This document shows, piece by piece, positions 22,501 to 30,231 of a DNA stretch of 32,300 nt. The notes beneath the pieces are model-generated. The model did not search any database and was not told where the DNA came from. It was given only the letters and a program-made list of their open reading frames with translations. The DNA is from Hymenobacter sp. IS2118. Lineage in GTDB: Bacteria; Bacteroidota; Bacteroidia; Cytophagales; Hymenobacteraceae. Position numbers and translations under genes: made by a program. Numbering within the stretch: position 1 is the stretch's first letter; each line of letters starts with the position of its first letter. The stretch spans positions 1 through 32,300 of the forward strand of contig NZ_JNLX01000124.1 of assembly GCF_000715495.1 (NCBI RefSeq), given 5' to 3'.

Positions 22501-23388
22501 ATGATTTTATCGCGTCCCTTTAAAGTACCTGTCCTTTCCAGCGTTCTGTTTCTATTGCTGACTTTGCTGAGCGCCCCGGCGCACGCCACTCCCCCCGGCA
22601 CCACCAAAGCAACAGCAACCCCGACTACTGCCGCCACTACGGTGCTGCGCGGACGGGCCTCCTGGTACGGCAGCTACTTTCAGGGCAAAAAAACCACGAG
22701 CGGCGAGCGGTTTAATCGGTTCAAGTACACCTGCGCCCACAAAACCCTGCCCTTCGGCACCCGCCTGCGGGTCACGAACGTGAAAAACGGCAAGTCAGTA
22801 GTGGTACGCGTTACCGACCGTGGCCCCTTCCGCCACCAGCGCATCATCGACCTTTCAGAAATTGCGGCCCGGCCGCTGGGCATCACCGAATGCGGCGCCG
22901 CCACGGTAATCGCCGAAGTAGTGGCCCCCGAAACGCCACTGGGCCCGGCCACCACGCCCGATAACCTGCCCGCCCTGTTTGCCGCCGACCCCAACCCCGA
23001 CGCCGCCTTCACCACCTACTCGGTGCCCGCCCCCACCCCGGAAACTGCCGAGCCCGCCGCACCCGCCGAGCAGCCGGTACTGATTGCCGCCGCCACCGCC
23101 ACCCAGGCCGAGGTAATGACCGCCACTGAATCGGTAAACTGCCCGTCGGGCTTCCTCATTCAGGCCGGCTCTTTCACCGATGCGGCCAACGCCCGCACGG
23201 TGCAGGCCCGCATCAAGTCCCTGCTGCCACGGGTGCAGGTGTACGTATCGCAATACCTGCTCGACGGACGGCAGCGCAGCCGCGTGCTCGTGGGCAATTT
23301 TGGCGAGCGCCCCGAGGCCGAAGCTGTACGCCAGCAGCTGCTCGTATGGGGCATTGGCGGCCTGGTACGCGAAGTGGCTTTGCGCTGA
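22501..23388 (+). CDS. rlpA: RlpA-type septal lytic transglycosylase with SPOR domain
   Basis: This 295-residue exported protein has a signal peptide at residues 1-29. The double-psi beta-barrel RlpA domain (about 48-140) has GRASWYGSYFQGKKTTSGERFN, AHKTLPFGTRLRVTN, the catalytic-type Asp in VTDRGPF (Asp106) and IIDLSEIAARPLG. A Pro/Ala-rich linker (about 140-205) leads to a C-terminal SPOR domain (about 214-295, GFLIQAGSFTDAANA, then LVGNFGERPEA), which binds denuded septal peptidoglycan. The expected role is cleavage or remodelling of glycan strands at division. It lacks a lipobox, so it is probably soluble in the periplasm. A strong terminator follows, so it is a single-gene unit. Confidence 0.92.
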   Translation: MILSRPFKVPVLSSVLFLLLTLLSAPAHATPPGTTKATATPTTAATTVLRGRASWYGSYFQGKKTTSGERFNRFKYTCAHKTLPFGTRLRVTNVKNGKSVVVRVTDRGPFRHQRIIDLSEIAARPLGITECGAATVIAEVVAPETPLGPATTPDNLPALFAADPNPDAAFTTYSVPAPTPETAEPAAPAEQPVLIAAATATQAEVMTATESVNCPSGFLIQAGSFTDAANARTVQARIKSLLPRVQVYVSQYLLDGRQRSRVLVGNFGERPEAEAVRQQLLVWGIGGLVREVALR

Positions 23389-23435
23389 GGCTGACAATAA
23401 GTAGCTAGCAGCGAATACCGAATATTCGGCCCGAG

Positions 23436-23502
23436 GGGCTGGAAACGGCGCAGCAATTGACGGCATTGTCGTTACTTGCCGGTCGTTTCCAGTCCTTTTT
23501 TT
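23436..23502 (+). terminator. Terminator after rlpA
   Basis: GGGCTGGAAACG (23436-23447) pairs with CGTTTCCAGTCC (23484-23495; one G-U pair) and is followed by seven T residues. The loop is long (36 nt). The perfect palindrome CCGAATATTCGG lies just upstream at 23418-23429. Confidence 0.75.
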
Positions 23503-23537
23503 GGGGCCGATAACTCCCACTTCCTCTTCGTTAGCTC

Positions 23538-25976
23538 ATGATAAAGGCCCTGTTGGCGCTGGCCGTCACCTTCACGCTGGTTTGGACGCTGAACACCAAG
23601 CACGGCGACGTGCCCCCGTTTGGCAAGCTGCTGAGTCCGTACCGCGGTTTCTGGCAGAACGGCGAGGCCCGCAATACCTTTCCCGCGCAGCAAACCCTGG
23701 CGCTGCCCGGCCTGCAACAGCCCGTGACGGTGCGCTACGACGACCGCCGCGTGCCGCATGTATTTGCTCAGAACGATGCCGACCTGTACTTCGCCCAGGG
23801 CTACCTCACGGCCCGCGACCGGCTCTGGCAGATGGAGTTTCAGACCCACGTGGCCGCGGGCCGGCTGGCCGAGCTGGTGGGCCCGGCCCGGCTCGAAACC
23901 GACCGGTTTTTCCGGCGCATGGGCCTGCCCTTTGGCGCCGCCAATTCGCTGAAGGTGATGATGGCCAACCCCACCACCCGCACCGTGCTCACGTCGTATT
24001 CGGCGGGCGTTAATGCGTATATCGGCCAGCTTACGCCCGCCACGCTGCCCTTCGAGTACAAGCTGCTCGACTACCAGCCCGAGCCGTGGCAGCCCCTGAA
24101 ATGCGCCCTGCTGCTCAAGTTTATGGCCTGGGACCTGAGCGGCCGCACCGACGACCTGCGCATGAGCAACATATTGGGCAAATATGGTCCGGCCGTGACG
24201 CGGGACCTGTTCCCGGATTACCCCAGCCGCGAAGACCCCATCGTGCCGGTGGGCACGCCGCTCGATTTCCAGCCCCTGCCCGCGCCACCCGTACCAAAGT
24301 CGTTTACGGCGGCGGCGGCAACCCGGCAGCTGCGCACCGAGCCCGACGCCGAGTTGGGCTCCAACAACTTCGCGGTGAGCGGCGCTAAATCGGCCTCGGG
24401 CTACCCGCTACTGGCCAACGACCCGCATCTGCAGCTCAACCTGCCCAGCATCTGGTACCAGATTCAGCTGAGCGCGCCGGGCGTGAACGTGTACGGCGTC
24501 ACCATTCCGGGCGCGCCCACGGTTATCATCGGCTTCAACGAAAACACGGCCTGGGGCGTGACCAACGTGGCGGCCGATGTGCTCGACTTCTATCAGCTGA
24601 AATTCAAGGACCAGACCCAGCGCGAGTACTGGCACGACGGCCGCTGGAAACCGGTGCGCCGGGTAGTGGAGCGCATCAAGGTGCGCGGGCAGCCCGACCG
24701 GCTCGATACCGTGCCCTATACCCACCACGGTCCCGTGGTTTACAACAAGGCGGAAAAGCCCTTTGTGGCCCAGACGCCCATTGCCCACGCCCTGCGCTGG
24801 ACGGCCCACGACGGCGCCAACGAAGTACTGGCCTTCTACCAGCTCAACCGGGCCCGCTCCTACCCCGACTACACGGCCGCGCTGGCCCACTACGGCTCGC
24901 CGGCGCAAAACTTTATTTTTGCTGATAATCAGAAGGACATCGCTATCTGGCCCAACGGCCGCTTCCCGCTGAAGTGGCCCAACCAGGGCAAGTTCATCCT
25001 CGATGGCACCGACCCGGCCTATGACTGGCAGGGCTGGATTCCGGCCGCCCACAACCCGCACGTGAAAAACCCGGCGCGGGGCTTCGTGAGTTCGGCCAAC
25101 CAGTTTTCGGCCGGGCCCGACTACCCCTATTACCTCAACTGGAACTACGCCAACTACGAGCGCGGCCACCGCATCAACCAGCGCCTGAGCGCCATGAGCC
25201 AGGTGACGCCCGACAGCCTGCGCCTGCTCCAAAACGACGTGCTCGACCTCAACGCCCAGCTGATGCTGCCCAAAATGCTGGCCTTGGTAGACGCTGCTAC
25301 GCCCGCCGCCGGCTCGGCCGAGGCCAATGTATTGGCCGAAATGCGCCGCTGGCCCTACCAGTATACCGCCGACGCCATTGGGCCTAGTGTATTCACGGTG
25401 TGGTACAACGACTTCGTGAAACGCCTCTGGGACGATGACTTTGGCTCGAAGGTGACCGGTGTGGAAATGCGCTACCCGGCCCGCGACCGCACCAACAACC
25501 TGATTCTGAACGAGCCCAACTCGCCGTGGATTGACGACCGCCGCACGCCAGATAAGGAAACGCTGCCGCAGCTGGCCCTACAAAGCCTGCGCTTCGCCAC
25601 CGACTCGCTCACCCGCAAGTTTGGCGCTTTGGGCCCCAAGTGGCGCTGGGCCAACCAAAAAAGCACCGACGTGCTGCACCTGCTACAGCTCCCCGGCTTC
25701 GGACAGCTGGACGTGGACTGCGGCGGCGGCGCGGGCATCGTGAACGCCACTTCGGAGCGCAACGGCCCCAGCTGGCGCATGGTGGTGGCGCTGGGCCCCC
25801 AGGTGCGGGCCTATGGCGTGTACCCCGGCGGCCAGAGCGGCAACCCCGGCTCGCCCTTCTACAATAACCTGTTGGAAACCTGGCGCGTGGGCCAGCTCGA
25901 TGAGCTGGTATTCCTGCGCTCGGCTCAGGAGCAGCACCCGCGCGTGCCCACCGCCTGGACGTTGCAGGGAAAGTAG
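23538..25976 (+). CDS. Penicillin acylase family (Ntn-hydrolase) protein
   Basis: This 812-residue protein has an N-terminal hydrophobic segment (MIKALLALAVTFTLVWTL, signal or anchor) and the full family layout. The alpha-chain region (about 50-240) includes YDDRRVPHVFAQNDADLYFAQGY and ARDRLWQMEF. The autocleavage site is ELGSNNFAVSG, where Ser275 would become the N-terminal nucleophile of the beta chain. Beta-chain blocks include LLANDPHLQL, FNENTAWGVTN (oxyanion Asn) and the C-terminal GPSWRMVVAL and GQSGNPGSPFYNN. The family hydrolyses amides such as beta-lactam side chains, acyl-homoserine lactones or other N-acyl compounds; the natural substrate here is unknown. The enzyme should mature in the periplasm. 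It is transcribed alone and ends at a shared terminator. Confidence 0.93.
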   Translation: MIKALLALAVTFTLVWTLNTKHGDVPPFGKLLSPYRGFWQNGEARNTFPAQQTLALPGLQQPVTVRYDDRRVPHVFAQNDADLYFAQGYLTARDRLWQMEFQTHVAAGRLAELVGPARLETDRFFRRMGLPFGAANSLKVMMANPTTRTVLTSYSAGVNAYIGQLTPATLPFEYKLLDYQPEPWQPLKCALLLKFMAWDLSGRTDDLRMSNILGKYGPAVTRDLFPDYPSREDPIVPVGTPLDFQPLPAPPVPKSFTAAAATRQLRTEPDAELGSNNFAVSGAKSASGYPLLANDPHLQLNLPSIWYQIQLSAPGVNVYGVTIPGAPTVIIGFNENTAWGVTNVAADVLDFYQLKFKDQTQREYWHDGRWKPVRRVVERIKVRGQPDRLDTVPYTHHGPVVYNKAEKPFVAQTPIAHALRWTAHDGANEVLAFYQLNRARSYPDYTAALAHYGSPAQNFIFADNQKDIAIWPNGRFPLKWPNQGKFILDGTDPAYDWQGWIPAAHNPHVKNPARGFVSSANQFSAGPDYPYYLNWNYANYERGHRINQRLSAMSQVTPDSLRLLQNDVLDLNAQLMLPKMLALVDAATPAAGSAEANVLAEMRRWPYQYTADAIGPSVFTVWYNDFVKRLWDDDFGSKVTGVEMRYPARDRTNNLILNEPNSPWIDDRRTPDKETLPQLALQSLRFATDSLTRKFGALGPKWRWANQKSTDVLHLLQLPGFGQLDVDCGGGAGIVNATSERNGPSWRMVVALGPQVRAYGVYPGGQSGNPGSPFYNNLLETWRVGQLDELVFLRSAQEQHPRVPTAWTLQGK

Positions 25977-26002
25977 GGTTTAGCTGGATGCTGCTGGCCC
26001 AA

Positions 26003-26043
26003 ACGCAAAAAAGCCGCTCCCGAAGAAGCGGCTTTTCTGCGTT
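26003..26043. terminator. Bidirectional terminator between convergent genes
   Basis: AAAAGCCGCT (26009-26018) pairs with AGCGGCTTTT (26027-26036); an outer AACGCA/TGCGTT extends the stem. T runs occur on both strands, so it can stop both the acylase gene and the minus-strand gene at 26055. Confidence 0.85.
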
Positions 26044-26054
26044 GTAAAGGACGT

Positions 26055-26381
26055 CTACTTGTCGTCGTTTTTCTTGCTGGAGTTGTTGGCGAACTGGCGC
26101 TTGTCGTCGCGGGGCGTCACGTCCTGGGCATTGCCTTCGCCTTCCTTGTGCATTTCCCGGCCGATGAAGATGATGGCGACCGTGGCCAGGCCGGCAACGC
26201 CCAGCACCATTTGGGTAGGCGTGAACTTCTGGGCGGCTTTGCGGAGCAGCACGCCACCGTGTTTCAGCAGGTCGTCGATGTGCTCATGCCGGCCTTGAAT
26301 AACGTGGTAGGCACTTTCAAACGTGCGGGCCAGGTCTTCGGGCATAATTTTTTCGAGCTGCTGTTCGAGTTGCGAATCCAT
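26055..26381 (-). CDS. Small membrane-anchored protein of unknown function
   Basis: This is a 108-residue protein that starts MDSQLEQQLEKIMPEDLARTFES (26381, chosen over a longer frame because the upstream codons do not look coding). An acidic helical region (1-60) is followed by one transmembrane helix (about 58-78, MVLGVAGLATVAIIFIG) and a charged, disordered tail ending KKNDDK. The HVIQGRHEHIDDLLKHGGVLLRK segment is amphipathic. I do not recognise the family. The arrangement (TQ, helix, R/K tail) resembles the middle of the protein encoded at 28329, but the similarity is too short to claim homology. Confidence 0.72.
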   Translation of the reverse strand: MDSQLEQQLEKIMPEDLARTFESAYHVIQGRHEHIDDLLKHGGVLLRKAAQKFTPTQMVLGVAGLATVAIIFIGREMHKEGEGNAQDVTPRDDKRQFANNSSKKNDDK

Positions 26382-26759
26382 ATAAAGAGTATTGAAAAGA
26401 AGAGATAAAAGGTGACAGGGCATTGGCCCCGAAGAATGTTGTACGCAAAAGTGCGCGACTGGGCTGCCTTTCTCTCCCCTTTACGCACAAAATATCGGCG
26501 GTGGCAGCAGCAACCTCCGCGAGCGAAGTCACTTAAGCGTGGCACTTTACCGCTCATATTCAATGGCCTGGTTGCCGGTATTCTTGAGCTGTGCCGGGCC
26601 CAACAAGCCGGAGCGCCAGTCGGCTGAGCCGGGTGCTCTACCCGCTTTGCATTCGTGCGCTCAACCGGCTTCAGCACCAAAATAAAGGGCCATAACGGCC
26701 ACAAAAAAGCGCCCGGCCGCTGAGGCCGGGCGCTTTAACGCATGCTGTTGTAATGAAGC
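26382..26759. other. 378-bp intergenic region
   Basis: It holds the upstream region of the 26055 gene and the terminator of the NlpC/P60 gene (26706-26736). No further gene, repeat or convincing TAnnTTTG box was seen. Several overlapping frames on both strands are unconvincing. Confidence 0.55.
26706..26736 (-). terminator. Terminator of the NlpC/P60 gene
   Basis: AAAGCGCCCGGCC (26706-26718) pairs perfectly with GGCCGGGCGCTTT (26724-26736) around GCTGA. On the minus strand it is followed by a T-rich run, as expected for a gene ending at 26760. Confidence 0.88.
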
Positions 26760-27494
26760 TTAGTTGACGGATTCTTCGACCGCAGCTTCGGCATCGGCGG
26801 CGGCGGCAGCCCGCACGCGGCCGGCCGCGTAGAAATTGCGCTGGTAATACGCCTGCTTCAGGGAGCTCACCATTACGCCGCCGTTGGTGGCGGAATGTGC
26901 GAACTTGCCGTTTTTCAGGTAGATGCCAACGTGGTAGATGGGCCCTTTGCCGTGCCGGAAGAACACCAGGTCGCCCGTTTGCATCTCGCTCTTGGCGATG
27001 TGCTTGGTGGTGGAAAACATGGAGCGCGACGAGCGCTGCAACGTGATGCCGTAGACTTCGCGGAACACGCGGGTGACGAAGCCCGAGCAATCGGTGCCCT
27101 TGCGCGAGTTGTTGCCGTAGCGGTAGGGCGTCCCCAGCCAGTCGGTCACGGAGCGCAGCAAATCCTTGTTTTCGTCGAAAGCCAGGTGCAAACCCAACGT
27201 CTGCGCGTAATAGTTGTAGGCCAGCGAATCGCGCGAGGCGGCCAGTTCGGCTTCTGTAGGCACTACTACGGGCTTGGGAGCAGGCACCGGGTCGGTGGCT
27301 TTGGCCGGGGCGGCCACCAGAGCAGGAAGGACCAGAACTGGCTCGTTCATCGTCAGGGCTGGAAACAGCGATGCTTCGGCTACGACCGGCGCGGCAGTGG
27401 CGCGGGACGTAAACGAAGCATCGGGAGAGCGGTCGAAGAAGAAGGAGAGAGCCAGCGAGCCGGCGGCGAGGCAATACAGAAAGCTATTTTTCAT
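26760..27494 (-). CDS. Exported NlpC/P60 (C40) cell-wall peptidase
   Basis: This is a 244-residue exported protein. I chose the start at 27494 because MKNSFLYCLAAGSLALSFFF forms the signal sequence; a longer frame to 27635 lacks one. A Pro/Ala/Val-rich linker (about 30-80) precedes the NlpC/P60 domain: WLGTPYRYGNNSRKGTDCSGFV with Cys136, LVFFRHGKGPIYHVGIYL with His188, and His200 (AHSATNGG) as the third polar residue. Such enzymes cut peptide stems of peptidoglycan, usually gamma-D-Glu to diamino acid bonds. Together with the nearby RlpA it suggests a cell-wall remodelling neighbourhood, although each has its own transcript. The C-terminus is Ala/Glu-rich. Confidence 0.9.
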   Translation of the reverse strand: MKNSFLYCLAAGSLALSFFFDRSPDASFTSRATAAPVVAEASLFPALTMNEPVLVLPALVAAPAKATDPVPAPKPVVVPTEAELAASRDSLAYNYYAQTLGLHLAFDENKDLLRSVTDWLGTPYRYGNNSRKGTDCSGFVTRVFREVYGITLQRSSRSMFSTTKHIAKSEMQTGDLVFFRHGKGPIYHVGIYLKNGKFAHSATNGGVMVSSLKQAYYQRNFYAAGRVRAAAAADAEAAVEESVN

Positions 27495-27825
27495 TGTCCG
27501 TCGTAGGGAGTTGGGGCAAAATCCGGATTCCCGCGGGTAGTAGGAAGAGCCGGGCAGTTGGTTTCTTAGGCGATAGGCAAGGCTGGTGCAGCCGAGAGAA
27601 GAGGTTATAAAAAAGGCCGTTATCCGGTAATTCATATTGCGTATGAATTCGGACGCAGGGTAAAGCTATGCCTAACTTTTGGTAAACCCGGCATGTTTTC
27701 CCGGAAAAAATCAAATTTTATTGTCAAAGTTTAATTTTATCTTCCTTTAGTTTCTTATCGCCTTGCAACCATCCCCTGATTGTGCCCGTATTAGCTCGCC
27801 CAAAATATTCCCGTACCTTTCTTCT
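27495..27825. other. 331-bp intergenic region with a perfect palindrome
   Basis: This region separates the divergent NlpC/P60 and HELVH genes. AATTCATA (27629-27636) and TATGAATT (27642-27649) form a perfect inverted repeat around TTGCG, shaped like an operator for a dimeric regulator. The stretch 27680-27760 is AT-rich. A TACCTTTC (27814-27821), one base off TAnnTTTG, lies five bases before the start at 27826, with low confidence as a promoter. Confidence 0.5.
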
Positions 27826-28188
27826 ATGCAAAATCTCCGAACCTGGACCGGCTCGCCCCTGGCGCGCATCGCCTGCATGGTGCTGGGCAGCCAGCGCGTG
27901 GCCATGGTCATCGGCCAAACGGTGCACCTGAGCGGCGCCACGCGCGAACAGTTCCTGGCCGATGCCGAATGGGTGGCCCACGAGTTGGTGCACGTGCGCC
28001 AGTTTAAGGAAAACGGGCTGGTACCTTTTCTCTGGAAGTACTTAGTGGAGTCGGTGCGGGTGGGCTACTACCACAATAAATACGAAGTAGAAGCTCGCGA
28101 GGAGGCCCGCCGCGTGGTGCTGGCCACCCCCGGCCACGTACTGCGCCCCTTACCCAAACACGCCCAACCGCCAGCGCCGCTAGCGTAG
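27826..28188 (+). CDS. Small protein with a HExxH-type metal motif (DUF4157-like)
   Basis: This is a 120-residue protein starting MQNLRTWTGSPLARIACMV. The central segment WVAHELVHVRQFKENG contains HELVH, a zinc-metalloprotease-type motif, and downstream YYHNKYEVEAREEAR supplies an acidic residue that could act as third ligand, as in DUF4157 and minimal gluzincin-like domains. No signal peptide was seen. It is shorter than most proteins carrying this domain, and activity is not assured. The start at 27826 was chosen because upstream in-frame codons are AT-rich and lack similarity. A terminator follows. Confidence 0.75.
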   Translation: MQNLRTWTGSPLARIACMVLGSQRVAMVIGQTVHLSGATREQFLADAEWVAHELVHVRQFKENGLVPFLWKYLVESVRVGYYHNKYEVEAREEARRVVLATPGHVLRPLPKHAQPPAPLA

Positions 28189-28273
28189 CCACACCCGGCC
28201 AGAACCTCGCCGCCGGGAGTCGGTTTATCGGCGGTCCGTGTAACTTTTTCTTGAAAAATTACGAATACAATAC

Positions 28274-28300
28274 CCTGCAGCCTCTGGTTGCAGGCTTTTT
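28274..28300 (+). terminator. Terminator between the HELVH gene and the following gene
   Basis: CCTGCAGCC (28274-28282) pairs with GGTTGCAGG (28286-28294; one G-U pair) across a three-base loop, followed by CTTTTT. It lies 29 bp before the next start codon, so it could also act as an attenuator in that gene's leader. Confidence 0.75.
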
Positions 28301-28328
28301 CACTTTACTCATCTTCTGACTTATCACT

Positions 28329-29027
28329 ATGAATAACCAGCCAAACCAATCGAACAACCCGGTATCCGGCGACGATAATCAAAACCAAAATACTGCTTCT
28401 ACTGCCGGTTTCGCCGGCTCCGAAGCTCCGGCTACGGCTGGTGCCTCGCGTAAGTCGGGCTCGGCCCGTAGCACGGCCCAGCCTACCGCCAGCGCCCAGC
28501 CCGATAGCCCACAGAACGCTCAGGACAACGAAACCAGCGGCAATGCCTTGAACAAAGCGCTTGAAGGCGGCAAAAAATGGATTGAAGATTCCGGGGTTCT
28601 CAACAACGTGAACCAGCTGCCCCAGAGTGTGAAAGACTGGAGCTCCCGCGCCGCAACCCGCGTCAACGACCTCACCACCACCCAGAAACTTGTGGGCGGT
28701 GCCCTGCTGGCGGCCGGTATCGGCTACCTGGCCACCCGCAAGGGCAAAGCTGATAACACGGAGTCGCGCAACGACCGCCAGGGCAGTAGCTACGGGCGGC
28801 GCTCCAGCCGCGGCTACCAGGCTCCGGACGCGTCCAACAGCCGTCGTGTTAGCGCCGGTAGTGGCCGCACCGACAGCGGTTCGCCTTATGGCAACAGTGG
28901 CAGCAAGTACGGCAGTAGCAACACCGATTCGGGCTTTGGCCTGACGGCTTCGGGCGGTGACTTCAGCGCCCGCAGGTCGGAGAGTAGCTCCAGCTCGAAA
29001 ACCGATGATGCCCGTCCTACCGAATAA
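28329..29027 (+). CDS. Low-complexity single-pass membrane protein
   Basis: This is a 232-residue protein with three parts. A disordered Asn/Gln/Ser/Thr-rich N-terminus (1-75) comes first. A structured middle (about 76-145) follows with an amphipathic segment (LEGGKKWIEDSGVLNNVNQLPQ-like) and one transmembrane helix (LVGGALLAAGIGYLATRK). The C-terminus (150-232) is a Ser/Gly/Arg-rich tail with GSGRTDSGSPYGNSGSKYG-type repeats. No signal peptide is present. I do not recognise a family; small stress-associated membrane proteins of this style are common in Bacteroidota. It is transcribed alone and ends at a strong terminator. Confidence 0.75.
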   Translation: MNNQPNQSNNPVSGDDNQNQNTASTAGFAGSEAPATAGASRKSGSARSTAQPTASAQPDSPQNAQDNETSGNALNKALEGGKKWIEDSGVLNNVNQLPQSVKDWSSRAATRVNDLTTTQKLVGGALLAAGIGYLATRKGKADNTESRNDRQGSSYGRRSSRGYQAPDASNSRRVSAGSGRTDSGSPYGNSGSKYGSSNTDSGFGLTASGGDFSARRSESSSSSKTDDARPTE

Positions 29028-29044
29028 CGAGTCACCGTTAATCT

Positions 29045-29081
29045 AAAAAGGCCCCGTTTCTTACCGAAACGGGGCCTTTTT
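29045..29081. terminator. Strong terminator
   Basis: AAAAAGGCCCCGTTTC (29045-29060) pairs perfectly with 29066-29081 (16 bp) around TTACC. T runs on both strands make it usable in either direction. The inverted array of locus E begins at its last base. Confidence 0.93.
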
Positions 29082-29151
29082 AGTGGTTAGTGGTTAACGG
29101 TTAATAGCGAACGCACAAGCCTCGTAATTAACCGTTAACCTCTCACCACTA
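29081..29151. repeat. Inverted repeat array, locus E (GGTTAACGGTTAA-type)
   Basis: Arms 29081-29105 and 29127-29151 (25 bases each) are reverse complements at 23 positions. The left arm contains two TAGTGGT/AGTGGTT units and GGTTAACGGTTAA. The right arm includes the stop codon of the minus-strand AraC-family gene (CTA at 29149-29151). Confidence 0.9.
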
Positions 29152-30075
29152 GATATTCATGGCTGACTCGCGGCGGCGCATCTTGCCGGCCGGGATGCCG
29201 AACATCATCTTGAAGCGGCGGCAGAAATAAGCGGTGTCTTTGTAACCCACTTCTTTGCCGATGTCGCGGATGCTTTTCTTGGTGGTGCGCAGCAGGAACA
29301 CGGCGCGCTCCATGCGCTGGTATTCGATGTAGTCCTGCGGGTTGATATTGGTCAGCATCTTGAAGTACTGGCCCACGTAATCCTCGCTCACGTTGGCCAC
29401 GCCGCTCAGCACTTTGTTGCTGAGGTCGCCGCCCAGGTTCTCCTTGATGTAGTTGAACAGGTCGATGAGGCGCGGGTCTTTGAAGTAGGTGCTGTTGGTA
29501 GCCAGCTGCTCCACAAACATGTTGTTGCGCAGCACGTAGCGCACCACTTCCACCACAATGTTCTCGGTGTAGATATTGATAAGGCGCTCGCGGCCGGGCA
29601 GGTCCTGAATGCTCTCTTCTACCACTTTAATCACCAGATTGGCCAGCTTGGGCTGCCCCGAAATGAGGAAGGCCGGTACGTCGAGCGAAGCGAAAAAGTT
29701 AACCGAGTCGAACACCTTGGCTTCGAAGCTCACGAAGCTGTGGCTTTCCTCGGCGTCGCCGATGAGGTCGAGGTCTTCGTTGGAATGGAAGAACTTGTCC
29801 TTGTTGGTAATCAGGTCGTCGTTGGAAATAACGCGGCTTTTCTGGTCCTGGCCGTAGCTCACGCGCGTGGCCCGGCCACCGGGAATGAAGAGCATCTCGC
29901 CTTCTTCCACCACCATTTCTTCTTCGCCAAACGTAATGTGCCCTTTGTGCAGCAAAATGAGGTTGTTGCCAACGTCGTAGGAGTTGCGCACCGTGAAGGG
30001 CTGGTGCAGCACCAGGTTTTTGGCCTTGATGTAGCGGACGCCGAGCGACTCGATGACTTTATTGTAATCTTCCAT
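29149..30075 (-). CDS. AraC-family transcriptional regulator with cupin-like sensor domain
   Basis: This is a 308-residue regulator. I chose the start MEDYNKVIESLGVRY (30075) because the longer frame adds an unrelated hydrophobic stretch. Residues about 30-110 form a cupin-like AraC ligand domain (LILLHKGHITFGEEEMVVEEGEMLFIPGG). The C-terminal 100 residues form the two helix-turn-helix motifs of AraC proteins: SGVANVSEDYVGQYFKMLTNINPQDYIEYQRMERA and SIRDIGKEVGYKDTAYFCRRFKMMFGIPAGKMRR-type blocks. The last matches the AraC signature. The ligand is unknown. The neighbour upstream on the same strand is an acyl-CoA dehydrogenase with its own terminator, so regulation of that gene is possible but not shown. 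Confidence 0.9.
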   Translation of the reverse strand: MEDYNKVIESLGVRYIKAKNLVLHQPFTVRNSYDVGNNLILLHKGHITFGEEEMVVEEGEMLFIPGGRATRVSYGQDQKSRVISNDDLITNKDKFFHSNEDLDLIGDAEESHSFVSFEAKVFDSVNFFASLDVPAFLISGQPKLANLVIKVVEESIQDLPGRERLINIYTENIVVEVVRYVLRNNMFVEQLATNSTYFKDPRLIDLFNYIKENLGGDLSNKVLSGVANVSEDYVGQYFKMLTNINPQDYIEYQRMERAVFLLRTTKKSIRDIGKEVGYKDTAYFCRRFKMMFGIPAGKMRRRESAMNI

Positions 30076-30168
30076 AATTAGGGATGCCAGAGCGGCTAGA
30101 GGGAGAGCGAATTGGGCAACGAAATAGTTACCGCAATGCAATATAACAGCTTTAAATCCATAAAAACT

Positions 30169-30197
30169 AAAACCCAGCCAGAAATTGGCTGGGTTTT
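30169..30197 (-). terminator. Terminator of the acyl-CoA dehydrogenase gene
   Basis: AAAACCCAGCCA (30169-30180) pairs perfectly with TGGCTGGGTTTT (30186-30197) around GAAAT. T runs follow on both strands. Confidence 0.9.
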
Positions 30198-30231
30198 GTA
30201 CAATGAATCTGACTTTTAGGCTATTTACCTG

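Noticed and set aside
26264..26704. 146-codon minus-strand frame upstream of the small membrane protein
   Set aside because: It overlaps the real gene in another frame and lacks coding character or family resemblance.
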